Of a DNA stretch of 64,000 bases, positions 63,954 through 64,000 are shown in pieces. Each line of letters starts with the position of its first letter. Within the stretch, counting starts at the first letter, position 1. The position numbers were made by a program, and so were the translations under genes. Below the pieces are notes generated by a model that did no database searches, was not told the origin of the DNA, and saw only the letters and a program-made list of their open reading frames with translations. Source of the stretch: an uncultured Clostridia bacterium (lineage in GTDB: Bacteria > Bacillota > Clostridia > Christensenellales > UBA1242); contig CALWEA010000003.1 of assembly GCA_944376905.1 (NCBI GenBank), positions 1 through 64,000 of the forward strand, written 5' to 3'.

Positions 63954-64000
63954 ATGAAAAATATTTTAATTATAGATAAAAAAATATTAAATATTGTTCA
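63954..64000 (+). CDS. Start of a possible gene cut by the window edge
   Basis: An open frame begins MKNILIIDKKILNIV and runs off the window. There is no ribosome-binding site before the ATG and only 15 codons are visible. It is not the obg gene that often follows rpmA. Confidence 0.25.
   Translation, partial: MKNILIIDKKILNIV

Overview
The window comes from a chromosome of very low GC (roughly a quarter to 30 percent by eye) that uses the standard bacterial code (TGG for Trp, TGA as a true stop). It looks like an uncultivated, probably gut-associated, low-GC Firmicute, clostridial or close to it. Reasons: SepF, the tig-clpP-clpX block, uvrB-uvrA, lspA followed by an RluD-type pseudouridine synthase, comEC-holA, a SpoVB-like flippase, and the L21-Prp-L27 operon with the cleavable L27 N-terminus found in Firmicutes. 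The exact lineage cannot be fixed from the window. I see no rRNA, tRNA, CRISPR array, transposase or phage structural gene.

Layout. 1-6214: two small tail-anchored paralogues, then uvrB and uvrA. 6240-8509: a 198-bp palindromic repeat element, then an exported protein whose last ~40 codons look like the variable region of a diversity-generating retroelement (DGR). 8556-11460: MOP flippase and a DUF421/DUF4363 pair. 11461-13560: a small accessory island holding a GTPase-half-only FtsZ relative, a uracil-DNA-glycosylase-fold protein and a frameshifted winged-helix gene, flanked by nested hairpins. 13559-22000: GDPD, an acyltransferase-like protein, an XRE regulator coupled to ComEC, HolA, a membrane protein and an M28 peptidase. 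22170-29130: gatCAB, archaeal-type AspRS, S20 and MurI. 29200-32800: second copy of the 198-bp element before a GLUG-repeat exported protein, then a SPOR-like protein. 33230-45719: GroES, GroEL, SepF, LspA, pseudouridine synthase, a third exported paralogue with a divergent regulator, two small membrane proteins, and tig-clpP-clpX. 46291-59364: one 13-kb gene for a 4357-residue exported protein. 59797-63754: rpmG-secE-nusG, rplK-rplA (no rplJL after them) and rplU-prp-rpmA.

How parts work together. GatCAB with a probably non-discriminating AspRS implies tRNA-dependent amidation for Asn and/or Gln. Four exported proteins (6680, 29662, 38806 and the giant one) point to a large investment in the cell surface. 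Three of them share an N-terminal architecture (one transmembrane anchor plus a Y-x-P-E/T-y-l-V-k-V-type start), and two share the same palindromic upstream element. The DGR-like tail of the 6680 protein suggests targeted hypervariation of a surface ligand-binding domain. The reverse transcriptase and template repeat would lie outside the window.

Additional patterns: two cloverleaf-like hairpin clusters (61180-61260 and 63846-63925) share their fold and one arm; housekeeping enzymes (GatA, MurI, SepF, LspA, SecE) carry Asn/Lys-rich insertions or tails; the ComEC metallo-beta-lactamase-like domain has lost its metal ligands; and several genes have no visible Shine-Dalgarno sequence.
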